Origin: Talinum fruticosum
Taxonomy: Eukaryota > Streptophyta > Magnoliopsida > Caryophyllales > Talinaceae
Direction of reading: 5' to 3'
Assembly: GCA_021018815.1 (NCBI GenBank)
Contig: JAITYX010000100.1
Span: forward strand, 1,426,001 to 1,490,000
Length of the DNA stretch: 64,000 nt
Shown: positions 41,001-53,000 of the stretch, one piece after another
Position numbering within the stretch: the first letter of the stretch is position 1
Layout of the letters: each line of letters opens with the position of its first letter
Notes under the pieces: generated by a model
The model's database searches: none
What the model was told of the DNA's origin: nothing
What the model saw: the letters and a program-made list of their open reading frames with translations, nothing else
Program-made: the position numbers and the translations under genes

Positions 41001-43558
41001 TGTTCACTGCAGATATCTGAGACAGCCTCCCCAAGCCGTTTTGACATCTGAATTCGCACTTCATTTTGAATACATTTCTTCATCAAGTTTTTATGCCATG
41101 CATGACGGACACGCCATAGGGATAGGAGCACAGAGCACTCAAATACATCCCTGAGGAGAAGACAGCAAACAGATAAACAACAAGATGTACAAGTCACTCC
41201 GTGCAAGTGATTGTACAAGCAAACTATAGCCTGAACTACCACAAACACAGCTAGCTCTTCATTTAACAACAGAGAACAGCACACACATATGCACACACGC
41301 TACTGAGTACTCACACCAAAAGCAAGGTCATGAATCATGATCCACATGCGGATAGGAGGCAAAGCTAGGGCAACTATGACAACATCAACTTCAGATCCAA
41401 AAGTAGATAGCTCACATTAGTTCTACATATTTTTCCTTGGCAAAAGAAGATTACATGCATGGCTTATTCAGTTGGCTTTCAGTAAGAAAGAGTAAAAGAC
41501 TAATTTGTGTCCTCAAAATCAAGTAGCAACTCCCAACTAGATGCAAATCCAATCATTTTCAGGAATTATTAATGCCTATTAGTGCCTGCTATGATTTAGT
41601 GACCTGTTTGTGCAGCTAAATCAAATGATTCAACAGGTGAACCTAGGGGAAAAAAACAAGGAGATACAACCCCCATCAAAACCCAGATAAAAAAGGGGGA
41701 GATAGATGAGTTTAATCTCTAAAATGCTAGTTTCTTGCCCTTCATACATCAAAAACAACATCTATTTTCAAAAGATAGCGTCCGTGCATCACATAACTCC
41801 ATATTAGTCATGTCCTTATGTTTACGTTGTATATAAGCCAGCAACATACCTGATTGCTGAGATGTCAGCCAAGGGATCGTCCACGATAAATCCGGCTAAC
41901 TTCCACGTAGAATCTTTTGTTAGAACCCTGTTGTAAAGAGCCCTCATCCATTTATATGCATCCGCACTTGAAAACCTAGGGGATATTACCCAAGCTACTG
42001 GAATGGCTTTGTTCTCTGAATTGAACACAAGAAGGCTGTGGACCGGATACTGCATAAAAGAACATAGTCACTCAAGGAACTATCATAATCAGTTAAAAAT
42101 AAATAAACTGAAAATTTAGGACATAGCATGAGTAGAAACAGTAAGTAGAAGCACAATACCAACCTTAAACTTGTTTGTGCCAAACCTTGAATCAGAAGCC
42201 ATAAGGCTATGAGTACCAAATTGAATCATTTGCTGCAACTGCCACTCTGTTTGAATTCCAATGGTGAATGGATTGGATTCAGAGAAATCCTCATAAAAGA
42301 AAACAGATGCTGGATGGCTTTCTACCCACATGCTGAGGCTAACAGAATCATCATCATCAAGTGCATACTTAGATCGACGTATGCTTCTCTCTTGTCTCCT
42401 CACATACCTATGTGTTAGAAGGTCATCACGGTTACAGGGACCACCTTGTTTCTCTACTGATTCCTTGTGTCTTTGCATTATTGTCTCCACAGATACACCA
42501 ACATATAACAGAGAGTAGACACGTAGGCGGAGATCCTCAGAGATGTACGGAGCATACATAGCTCGGGTTCCAGCGGCCATCTTGTCCTGTGGGCCATGAC
42601 AGGGTAAGCCATCCTTATCGATATGCTTATCCTGTTTGTATATGACAAGTGCAACGGAAGGCTCAGCGCTGAGGCGTTTCACGATGAAGTGGCAGGTGCA
42701 CCCCCTCTTTGTATTAGGGCGCCCAGCGGATTTCTTCTTTCGGATGTATGTATTTCTACTAGGGCGTACAACTCCACCTTCCCTGTGATCATCTGGTCCA
42801 AAGGAACACCAGTACCTAAAATTTTAAAAGCATAACATAAAGTCCAAATCAACAAAAAAATAATTTCCGAAAAGCATTTAGCAACTTCTCCAGTAAAATT
42901 ATACAGACTTTCGAAAACTTTTTTCAAAATATTAGCTTTGACAAAGTTTAGAGCGAACAAATAGTTGTACATTTACATGGTTTAAATAAGAAAAACCAAT
43001 ACCCTAGTTAGTCAACATTATTGATCCACAAAGCTGACAAGTAACAGGAAAAGATCGTCAAGGAACAACCAATACTTAGTCATCATTTAGACATCACTTG
43101 ATGTTTATTAAATTAAAACCGAGGAACGTCGTTCTCCCTATTTCATTTGAATCATTGTACCACATATTTTTTTAACAAGCTGCTGATTCGATGATCTAAA
43201 AGTTCGAAAATTTCCTAGAAATTAATTATCTTACTGTCCAAAGCTTGCCTATCAAAAAACACTAAGGCAAGGAACAAGGTAATACAACTTACATGATATA
43301 GTCAAGAATCCCATCAACTTTCTCCTTGTATGGTGCCTCTCGTCTCCTCCTCGCCTCAACATGAAATCTTGTTGGGCAGTCTTTATTTGAAGATTCACCC
43401 CTAACAAAATCATCTACTCTAGCAAATGGAATGAGAGCAACTCTATCAATATTGTCCCGCCAACCTTCCACCTTGGACCAAACAATATCAGAAGCACAAA
43501 ACTTCAAGCTTGAAGGACTCTGCACTGGAAGGGATAGAATCTCATCCCACCTAGCCAT
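38078..43558 (-). CDS. SWIM zinc-finger protein with MULE-transposase-like core (one frameshift)
   Basis: Five exons (- strand): 43293-43558, 42164-42815, 41850-42049, 40906-41150 and 38078-39499, about 927 residues when corrected. It corresponds to the conserved plant family typified by Arabidopsis At1g60560. The N-terminal part (MARWDEILSLPVQSP, YWCSFGPDDHREGGVVRPS, GCTCHFIVKRLS) resembles the FLYWCH/WRKY-like zinc region of MULE proteins. The middle (SDSRFGTNKFKYPVHSLLVF, FIVDDPLADISAIRDVF, WRVRHAWHKNL) follows the DDE transposase fold of Mutator-like elements. The SWIM finger CSC-x8-CEH lies near residues 580-593. The C-terminal ~300 residues are acidic and disordered with a basic PPAKKRK signal. 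A nuclear DNA-binding role is inferred. In exon 5 the frame breaks at CC 39412-39413: removing one base joins YYHRQL to VLNEKDPC and fixes the exon length. Another in-frame ATG lies at 43562-43564. Confidence 0.9.
39680..40740 (+). mobile_element. Possible LTR-retrotransposon remnant in SWIM intron 4
   Basis: Intron 4 of the SWIM gene is unusually long (39500-40905) and contains promoter-like sequence in the opposite orientation: a TATA-like ACTATAAAAGCTTCC at about 40427, a transcript-start-like region, then CCCCTCA followed by AGTGGTGATATC, which loosely recalls an LTR end plus a tRNA-Met primer site. Clear TG...CA ends and a target-site duplication were not found. It could be a solo LTR or simply intron sequence. 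Confidence 0.3.
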
Positions 43559-44055
43559 CTGCACCGATTATGATAAGGATGAAAGATTTTTCTCACAGAG
43601 TATCACAGTTGAGGCATAAGGAGGATCAAAGAGGGAAATACAAAAAAAAATAAAAATGCTACACTAGAACACAAAACACCAACTTAATTACAACCCACAA
43701 CCCTTTGAGCCAAGTACATCATTTTGCAGCCATAACTAAGTTTTTCTACACGAACACAAACACCAACTTAATTATGATTCCCTACTGTCTTCAATCCACA
43801 CTCAACATTTCCATTTTTTACAATAAAAATCAAAATCCCTCTTGGCTCCCACCAAAACGAGTTCAAGTTTTGATTTTTATACCCGGGATTAAGTTTCTTT
43901 CAAGAGAGCAAGAAAACAATTTCCGGAGACCATGGAGAGAGCTGCAAATTTTCCAACTTTAGGAACAGGAAAATTATTACTCTGGGAATTTCATTTTGCT
44001 GAGTTTATTGAAAACTAATGATATCCTTATTCATTTTTCAATCTCATGCCTCATT
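43559..44055. promoter_or_regulatory. Upstream region of the SWIM gene
   Basis: About 500 bases 5' of the SWIM start codon, presumably promoter and leader. A-rich tracts are present on the + strand; no specific element can be assigned. Confidence 0.35.
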
Positions 44056-44151
44056 ATGTTATATATAAAGGGAAGAGAATTGAATTGTTGTATAAATTTT
44101 ATCTATGTTATATATATAAAGGGAAGAGAATTGAATTGTTGTATAAATTTT
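44056..44151. repeat. Tandem duplication at the Helitron 5' boundary
   Basis: The block ATGTTATATATA-AAGGGAAGAG followed by AATTGAATTGTTGTATAAATTTT occurs at 44056-44100 and again at 44105-44151, differing by one AT unit. The second copy starts at the proposed Helitron 5' end. Confidence 0.85.
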
Positions 44152-44629
44152 AATTTACCATATTTACCCCTTTTTAGCTTAAATTAAAGGGATAAAATTG
44201 TCTCATACAGTTATTTCATGTCAGTCTACTCTCTTCCCCTCACGTCAGTTTCCCCTCTTCTGCAAATAATCAAGCCGTTCACCAATTTCTTTTTTGGATT
44301 TGGTTACAAATTCACGTCAGTTATTTATTTGTTAATTGAGTTTGTTTTTTTGGTTTAAAATCTGTAAAGGAGCTGTAGAAATTCAAGCAACCAAACATTC
44401 ACAAGACACCACATATCTAACTCAATCCAAACTCACAATTTACAAAAGCAAAATCTAGAAAAATTCGGGATTGTAGATGTTATGGCCAGCCCACATTATT
44501 ACATACATATGAACCTTTCGTCTCGAAAGGTAAAACATAAAACATAAAACATATATGTAATTATTGAACATACCAAAAACGACCGAGAGAGGCGTCATTT
44601 TCAGATTAAATTGAACATACCTAAAAACG

Positions 44630-44890
44630 ATGGAGAGAGCGAGAGCCGGAGAGCGAAACCGGTCCGGATATCAAGAGCAAGAACGAGCCGGAGTGGAAGA
44701 TGGAGAGTGAGAGCCGGAGAGAAATAGGCCACAGATGGCAGAGCGAGAGTCGGAAAGCGTGAGGTAGCCGGAGGGCCAGAGAGAGCCCGAGAGCGAGAGG
44801 TAGCCGGAGAGCAAGAGGGAGCTGGAGAGAGAGAGCCCAGGACGGCAGAGAGGAGCCCGGAGCATAGACTGAGAGAAGGGGGTAAACGAG
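44630..44890. repeat. Imperfect GA-rich repeats (GAGAGCCGGAGAGCG type)
   Basis: Short degenerate units such as GAGAGCCGGAGAG and GCGAGAGGTAGCCGGAGAG repeat across 260 bases. This purine bias creates three overlapping Leu/Ser/Pro-rich open frames on the - strand that I regard as artefacts. Similar CT-rich sequence (opposite strand) forms the leader of BET5 at 49.7-49.9 kb, so this may be a captured promoter or leader. Confidence 0.6.
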
Positions 44891-45969
44891 GGAGGAGTGA
44901 ATGAGGTAGGCCGGCACTGCCGCTAATGACAGAACAAGGACAGGGAGTTAAGTTCACCGTTTTATTTTATAAAAATCTTCATAGTTATAAATTACAATTC
45001 TACAAATTTTTTAATATTTTTAATAATTAAAATTTTTTATTTTATATTATATATAATTTATAAATTTTATTTTTTAAAAATTTTATTATTATTTTAAGTA
45101 GTTAATATTATTCAAATAATTTTTAAATAATTTATTTTAATGGAGAGTTTTTATTTTATATATAATTTATTTTTGGTTAAAATTTTTATTTTGTAAAGCA
45201 TGCGTTCATATTTAAATAAAAATGATGGATCCAATTTACAAAAATAAACAATCAAATCTAATTTTTTTTCAAGGATCCCCTCGAAATCTACTTATATGAT
45301 AACCAAATATTAGTAACTAATGGTGATTTAAATTAAATTAAATTTAAAAAATAAAGGAATTAATTTTTATTGTTTACGTTGTGCATTTACCATTTTCCTA
45401 TATTTTATTAAATATGATTCACTGACTAATGATTAATTTTCTCTCATATAATTTAAATTATTTTAAAGAATTAAGTTTTTTTGTCTTCCTCTCGTTGCTT
45501 CTAACTGAGTTATGCCTTCAAAATTAAGAAATTGAATCCTCACTAAATACTTCATAATATGAGTATCAAATAAATAATAGCATAAGATACATTAATTTCA
45601 TGATTTAGCAAGCTAATCTATAATTTATAGTATAATTAGTCTATCGATAGTAATATTCTATGTTAATGTTCCGATCATATTACATTGATAAATTTTAATA
45701 TTTTTAATAAAATAAATAACATTGTTAACGTTTGAAAGTTATGTTTTTACTTATGTAATAAGTCATTGAATTAAAAGGGTTAAGTGTATCTTGATTATTT
45801 GCAGCGAGCCCATGATCGTCCTTTAATTCATTTTAATTACGCCCTTGCAATTTAGTTGTATATTTACTTTATGTACTATTTTTAACTACAAGTAGGCAAA
45901 ATTTGAGTACATCAATAACTCAACTCTTGAGTAAAAAGACAACCACAATTCACTTTAATTACGACTTTT

Positions 45970-46005
<36 letters not shown>

Positions 46006-46364
46006 TAAGTTTTATTTTATGAAGATGTTTATCATTATTTTAAGTAATCTATGTTATTCAAACACTTATTTGAAATAAGTTGAGCATATTATTAGCAATT
46101 TTTATTATGTTCACTAAATTATTAATACGCTTAACAACCTATGCAAATAAAATAGGAAAAAGTGAGTAATATCTAATAGAGTATATAAATGTTTAGAAGA
46201 GTGAGGAGTATAATGTATTATATTCTAAGAAATCTAATTTAATTTAGTTTATAATTTTTATATAGGAAAATTAATGAGGCAAATAAACTTATAGAATTCC
46301 CGTACGATGCTTATACAATATGAACATCATTGACCTGAATATAAGAAAATATCTTCATGTAAAG

Positions 46365-48070
46365 TTCCCTAAACACTATTTTTGTATTGAAACCTTATAT
46401 AATTAGAGAACGAGACAAAGTAATCAAAGAGTCGTTGGTCAAATATATATGCGAATCCAGTTGATGGAGACAGATTTTATATGCGATAGCGATTGTTGCT
46501 CAATCATGTTAAAGGCCCGTAATCATTTGCACATCTCAAAACCGTTAATGGTATTACTTATCAAACATTCGAGAGAAATTGTAGAAAAATTAAGTCACAT
46601 GCATAATGACGCCGGTATTCAATGGTGTTTAATGGATGCATCCATAACAAGAATATCATCGTCATTTCAATGCTTATTTGTCACTTGTTTCGATATACTA
46701 TCGACCAATTGGAATCCGTAACTATTGAGATGAACTCTTTCCATTCATGGTTGAGAATTATCCTTCAACATCCTCGACGAGATCATGATTTTACACTCAA
46801 TTATGTTCTACTTGAAATATATCGAATGCTAAAGCGGTTAGGTCATAAAATTACATATTTTAACCTCTAACGACTAACTCCAAGTTGATGAAGGGGTTCA
46901 ATTGTATAGGGTTTTACATGTTGAATTGTCTATGCCGGTGCCACCTAAAGATATTCATTGTGTCCAAAATCTCAATGATAACCAACAATATGCATTTAAC
47001 ACAATTATGGAGGCTATTAGCATAAACAACGATGTCATGTTTTTCGTAGATGGCCCTGGTGGGACAGAAAAAACATTCTTATATCGTGTTATTCTTACTA
47101 TTGTAAAACTTGAATGTCAATTCGGACTCGTTGCGATAAGCTCTTAAATTGCTTGCAACACTTTTATATAAAGTTAAAATAGCACATAAAACCTTTGGAC
47201 TTCCGGTTGATATACATGCATCATCAATGTATTGTCTTACTAGACAATATATAGAAGTGCATTTGATAAAACAGAGTTGTAGTTATTATATAAGATGAAG
47301 CCACTACAACTCATCGACGTACACTCGAGACTACGATTACAGTTTTAAGGATATTATGGGAGTAAGCTTCGCAAAGTGATGGTTTTTAATAGAGATTTTA
47401 GACAAGTCTTATAGGTTATACCAAAAGGTACTAAAGTTGAGACAATCAATGCATGTTTCATTAAGTGAACATTGTATACAAATGTTTGAGTTCATTTGAC
47501 ACAAAACATGAGTTATCTACTTGATGAGGATTTTGCAACTTTCTTGCTTAGAGTAGGACATGGATGTGAATGTACTCTTAATGGAAATATGATCAAGTTG
47601 CCACCATCAATACACATATTACCTAATCATGGTAATCTTGTTAATGATTTAATTGATGCGATCTTCCCTAATTTGAGTAACCATGCAAGTGATATAACAT
47701 ATATGATTGACGAGTTGTAATCATCCCTACAAATGAAGAAGTTCGCACTTTGAATGAGAAAAACATTGACAAATTTGCCGGAATTGAAAAGAATTACTAC
47801 TCTGTTGACTATGTCCCCAACAATAATATCAAACATCTATATCTAGACAAATTCTTGAACGCATTACCCTTTGGAAGACTGTCACCGCATGCTCATAGAT
47901 TAAATGTTGGTTGTTTAATCATGCTCTTATGCAATATTGACACAATGAATGACTTATGCAATAAAAATAGGCCAATATGTTGTCAATTAAGGGATCATGT
48001 AATCGAGACTGAAATGGAGATTCAAACTCGGGATTTTAGAAAAACGACTAATCTAATATATAATATATAA
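46365..48070 (+). pseudogene. Helitron PIF1-type helicase pseudogene
   Basis: Pieces of the Helitron helicase follow in order. FPKHYF and NPVDGDRFYM, then LLLNHVKGP, HLKTVNGITYQTFE and WCLMDASI come first. LNDNQQYAFNTIMEAIS leads into the Walker A region, here GPGGTEKT instead of GPGGTGKT. Then come TQNMSYLLDEDFATFLLRVG, IIPTNEEVRTLNEKN and, near the end, the region GCLIMLLCNID. In functional relatives these blocks form one reading frame. Here at least five stops or frame shifts separate them, and the Walker A glycine is replaced by glutamate. Helicase motifs between 47150 and 47450 are hard to read. The protein cannot be active. Confidence 0.88.
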
Positions 48071-49006
48071 TATATTAAATAATATATATATATCATGTAT
48101 TTTTATTATCCAAATGATATAGTGTTAATATTATTTGAAATTTAAATCCTTTTAATTCGTTGCACGTATGCGTGCAAATCCAAGTTAGTTTGTATAGTAG
48201 AAGTAGTAAACATAACCCAATTAAAAAAACATTCTTATTCAATGAAATTATAAAACCTAACCTTTGTAAATATAAGTTAATTGATTCAAGCAATTTGCTC
48301 TGCTTGTTTTGGACGATCGTAGACTGCTAGAAATACCAAGGACCATCACGATTGGACCAGCTAAAAAGGAAAAGCCGACGCCAAAGAAAGTTGGGAGTGT
48401 CGGAAATGAGAGGTCGACAGCAGAAGTCAAAGAAACAAGTGGACTAGGATTGAGATAGACGGATAGAGGAGGCCGATAATATACTAACAGATAAGTCGGT
48501 GGGCGAGGAGGCCGTGGGGGTGGAAGGGATGCCGCTGCCACGGGAGCTTTTAGTCACTTCGAAATATAAATTTGTCGGGCTTTTATCCTCAAAATTGTGA
48601 AAAAATTACTCCTTTTCTCGTTTATTTATTACTAAATTAAATTACGTGTCGGTATAAGTCTCTGCTTCATTACAGGTGAATCGTTTGGAAAGAACATTGG
48701 TACATTAAGAGTTTATTACCCGATCCGATACGAGTATATTGCATGTAGTGATAAGTTATTTAGCCACTTATTTTATTTAACTATAAGATAGTTTATCTAG
48801 TGTTGATTTTCACTTTGGAGAAACAACTAACAATAAACTCGCATATTGTTGCTTTATCAACTTTAAATTTCATATAGTTGGTTTAAAAGTTTTTATAAAT
48901 ATATAGGTGAAGTCAATCATGTTGAGATCGTGATTAAATTTATACATATTTTAATTTAAATCACAAAAAATCTAAAAATGAGACCACAAACTTAGGGAGA
49001 AAAGTA

Positions 49007-49237
49007 CATCAATTAGTGTTGTCTTATTTCAAATCCATGTCATTATATTCTTCTATTAAGTTATGTTGTGAATATATAACTTTTAAATGCACTCCACTTT
49101 TAACTTATTACATTAGGAAGAAACGGACATCAATTAGTGTTGTCTTATTTCAAATCCATGTCAAGTATATTCTTCTATTAAGTTATGTTGTGAATATATA
49201 ACTTTTAAATGCACTCCACTTTTAACTTATTACATTA
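49007..49237. repeat. 121-bp tandem duplication
   Basis: Two nearly identical units begin CATCAATTAGTGTTGTC (49007 and 49128) and contain CTTCTATTAAGTTATGTTG. The second copy has a 2-base insertion (GTCAAGTATATT versus GTCATTATATT). Confidence 0.92.
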
Positions 49238-49479
49238 CTCTAGGATCGCATATAAAATGATGAATGACTCATTTAAAACACTATAATTTAACATAAGTTT
49301 AGAGAAATTAAAGATACAATTTTTTTAATAAAAAGGAGGGGCATTAATATTACTCCAACACCAAAGATGGATTTAAACTAGGAGTGTTTTTTTGATGAAT
49401 TTTGAAAGTCTCTCCTGGCAGAAAATTCTAATGTACTTCGAAAGTATAGAACACCATATACTCATGAGTTAATTAGTGT

Positions 49480-49640
49480 AAAATTATATACTGATTAGCA
49501 TACACTTGTATACTAATTAACATATACTTGTATACTAATTAGTGTATAATTATATATTAATTAGTGTACAAATATATAATAATTAATATATTATAAATTA
49601 ATATATAATTATACACTAATTAGTATACAATTTTACGTTA
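49480..49640. repeat. AT-rich minisatellite (ATACTAATTA-type units)
   Basis: The words ATACTAATTA, ACTTGTATACTAATTA and TGTATAATTATATATTAA recur in degenerate form with partial inverted symmetry. Confidence 0.7.
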
Positions 49641-50024
49641 ATTAATTGAGGACATGACGATGTGTACTCAGGGGAGGACATATACTAATTGTGTCCCGGT
49701 CGGCTCTCTCTCAGTCCCCGTCTCCATCGCGCGACTCTCTATCTCTCTCCCAGTCACCCCTCGCCCTCTCTCCGGCAAGCCCGCCGCTCGCCCTTTCTCT
49801 CCGGCGTGTTCGACGCTCGTCTCTCTCTCTCTCTCAGCTCCTTTGAGAGATTTTTCTTCCACTATAGGTCCTCTCTCTCACACATCTGGGAATCTGGCAG
49901 AGCTCCATTGCTAACTGGTAAGCGCTTTCTCTATCCTCCTGAGTTTCCCAAATTCGAATTCTGGGACATTTTCCTCCTAATCAAATCGGTTGATTTGGGC
50001 AAGTTTGGTGGGCGATAAAAGGAG

Positions 50025-53000
50025 ATGCAATTCTTCGGGACAACGGAGATAAACCCCTCCCCGCCGGCCGTAACGGCGGGAGGAAACAATGCCCATATGA
50101 TGTACATATTCAATAGAAACGGGGTTTGCTTGCTCTACAGAGAATGGAATCGTCCTCTTCGTACTTTGGATGTCCAGCAAGATCAAAAGCTCATGTTTGG
50201 GTTGCTATTCTCCCTCAAATCCCTCACTGCCAAGATGGATCCAACTTGGTATCCCCTTTTCATATTTAATTTTTTGTCAATTTAAATTTTGTTGGGAAAA
50301 TTATGGGATTCTGTAGGGGTTTCTGGTGTCTGATTTTGATGATTATAGAACTGCCCATAGGTGTAGACTGCCATTTCTATGATCCTTCTCTCTCATGAAT
50401 CTGATATGGGTGTGAAATAGCCATGGGAGAGTTGCGATTGTGATTGTCTAAGAAGGGTAGTTTTAAAGCCAAGACAGATTTTTATTCTGATTGATGAACT
50501 GTTGGTCTTTCAAAAATGTGATCTTTTGAACCTTAGACATTCTTTTGGACCTCCAAATTTTGAGAGAAATTACAGGTTTCTGGTGCTTGTGAGTTGATAC
50601 GTTTGTTGTAAATCTACCCAGAAGTACATTGATCTCTTGGTGGATTGGTCTTCTGAATTGGTTATTGAATAGGATTTCTATCTTTTCCCACTTATTTTTT
50701 GATTTGTTTAAATGCATGAGCTGCTAGTTCAATATTGTGATGTTATGTGCAGTGTTGAAAAGGTTAGCCTTGGGGTGCCTCAATTGCCTGGTCAGGGATG
50801 TGCTTTTCATAGTTTCCGTACCAATACTTACAAGCTTAGCTTCATGGAAACTCCTTCAGGGATAAAGGTAAATTAGTAATCTGTCTTGTTGATTGTTCTT
50901 TATCAATGCACATTCAGATTGATATATTTGTTGGGTTGTATCTTTAGCTGGTCTTTGCCCCCCCAAAAAAAGGAAAAAAAGTTCTGTGAAGTCATTGATC
51001 TTATTCTTGATCCATTTGCATTGGCTCTTTCATCTTGCGGTCTTGCCCATGTTTGGACTGCAGCACAGTGATCTTCTTCATATGTACATGCCATGCTTTA
51101 GTTCTGTCATCCGCCATGACTTTTGGGCGTTTCTTACCATTGGATTGATAAGTTTTGGCTGGTTACTTGAGGTTTTGGGTTGAGCCTATGTATATATGTA
51201 CTATAACCATATGATATCTCCTTGGGGTGGTTTATAATGGAGCAACAGAAGTTTTGAGAATTCAAGAGGAGGTCACGGCGAGACGAGCCGTTTATCATTA
51301 CGATAGGTGTCAAGTAGAAGTGCAGTGGCAATTCCACCAAGATCTCTTCGTTAGTTGGGGAAGAATCCGTGCGAATTGGATTTTTGAGGAACGTATCGAA
51401 AAAGAATTGGATTTGGTTAGACAATGTGTGGTTGGTAAACAAGGATCGGTTTTTAAGCAAGGTACGGAATGTATCGTAGGGTCCCAAAATTGACTTATTC
51501 GAAAAAGCCCTGTTCTTTCCATCCTCTTCCCCATTACTTAGAAAACAGCTTTGTTCTGTATACTTTCCACGGTTCTCTTGCTACTGTGGGCTTTATGCAA
51601 TCAATCGGGCGGACGATTTCAAAGTGGACTGCAACCTACCCAATTTATTGTAGTCAGGATCAACGATTGGACCATGCAAACTAGAAAATCCCGAAAATTT
51701 CCACAATAAATTGGGTAGGTTGCTATTAGATGAGTGAAAGAAAACAACTTTGAAATTTGCTATTATCTTCAATTTCTTATATTTGATGCTGATTTTCTGC
51801 ATTTTATCCTCATTCGAGCAGCTTATCTTGGTCACTCATCCTAGGACCGGTGATCTGCGGGAATCTCTAAAGTACATCTACAACTTGTATGTTGAACATG
51901 TTGTCAAAAATCCACTTTACAATCCTGGAACTCCAATCAGGTGAGTGAATAAATTCAGAAATTTGGCAGTAATTTTCAATTGAAGTTGCTCCCATCAATC
52001 AATTACTACCTTCTTGTCCTCAAATGGATTTCTTAAACCCCTCCCTCCAGGAGGCTTATGGTCTCCCAGGTATGGGAAGGTAGGTTGTGTGCTGCATGAT
52101 CATGTAATTGGTCAGTTTAACCGCTAATACTTAATGCTTTCCTAGTGATTCTTGATTAACATTACATAGTCCACTTCTACCTATAAAGCAGCTGCCCACT
52201 GACATTTGTAAACCATTTACTATATGGCTCTCACATCTAGCTTCTTTCCCAATGCATTATTGTCTTCTCTAGGCATGTTTTTCACTGTCACATAGCAGCA
52301 TTAGCCACCCCAAATTCCTTCTAGTCTCTCTAGCACAACATCTGCAGCGTAAATCCTACCCACACGGGTCCTGGAGGCCAATTCTTATTCCCCACCCCTC
52401 AGCCCAACCCTCCTGAATTCCCGTATAATTTTTGTTGACTCGGTCCAATCCACTGCATAGTTTCCATGTCCCTCACTAATCTGTCTCAAATATCTGTTCC
52501 TACTCCTCATGAAACTCACTTAATCTCCTTTTGAGTCCCCAAAAGTGTCAGTTTCATCGATTGTTCTTCCCCTACAAATTGAGAATTGTGCTTATGACCT
52601 CCTTGTTGAAATGTGAAGCTTAAAGAAGACTGAACTACAATATTTTAGTCTTCTCCACTCTGGATCATGTTCCTTTTCCAGGTATATATACTAAAGAGGA
52701 ATGTACGTATATCTGCTATTTTGGAAAATGCTCTCTCTGAACCTGAGGTACCCCACTGCTCAAATCCATCTGAACTGAAACTCGTTCTACCCACACTTCC
52801 TGCTCTGAACATTTATGTTGATCTCTTATGTAACAGTTCATTTTGACTGGCCTCAGTTTTCACAAATACCATAATTGGCAAACACGTTGAACTGTTAATG
52901 TTCTGGTCCTATGCCTCTAATGCCCTATAAGGTGCTACTATGGCAATTATCCTCGCTGTCATTTATAGTGTACTGAGATCTGCGAGGGTAAGATATCCTT

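Larger units (their letters stand above)
44102..48188 (+). mobile_element. Decayed autonomous-type Helitron
   Basis: The proposed element begins with TC at 44102 (preceded by A) and ends at 48185-48188, TTAG followed by T. A perfect 7-bp-stem hairpin, TTGCACG-TATG-CGTGCAA at 48160-48177, lies 7 bases before that end, as expected for a Helitron. The terminal TTAG would be a mutated CTAG; a second copy of the same end at 22,603 has a different mutation (CTAT). The interior carries a PIF1-type helicase relic in the same orientation (46365-48070). It also holds an imperfect GA-rich segment at about 44630-44890 and an AT-rich region (45000-46350, with (AT)n at 45973-46003). The N-terminal Rep part was not recognised, so the element is incomplete or heavily mutated. 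The 5' boundary is the less certain end. Confidence 0.6.
48189..49689. other. AT-rich spacer with tandem duplications
   Basis: No gene is supported. A Pro-rich open frame on the - strand (48257-48541) matches no family I recognise and lacks conserved features. The region contains the 121-bp tandem pair at 49007-49237 and AT-rich minisatellite-like sequence at about 49480-49640. Confidence 0.5.

Noticed and set aside
44601..44957. Overlapping Leu/Ser/Pro-rich frames on the - strand
   Set aside because: All three frames are open because the DNA is a GA/CT-rich imperfect repeat without stop triplets; no conserved motif.
48257..48541. Pro-rich small protein on the - strand
   Set aside because: No family resemblance, no splice or promoter evidence, and biased composition; not enough to call a gene.
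49654..50018. Ser/Pro-rich open frames upstream of BET5
   Set aside because: CT-rich leader sequence; the conserved BET5 start is at 50025.
51134..51534. Open frames on the - strand in BET5 intron 2
   Set aside because: They are antisense to the plastid rrn23/ycf2 insertion and have no separate support.
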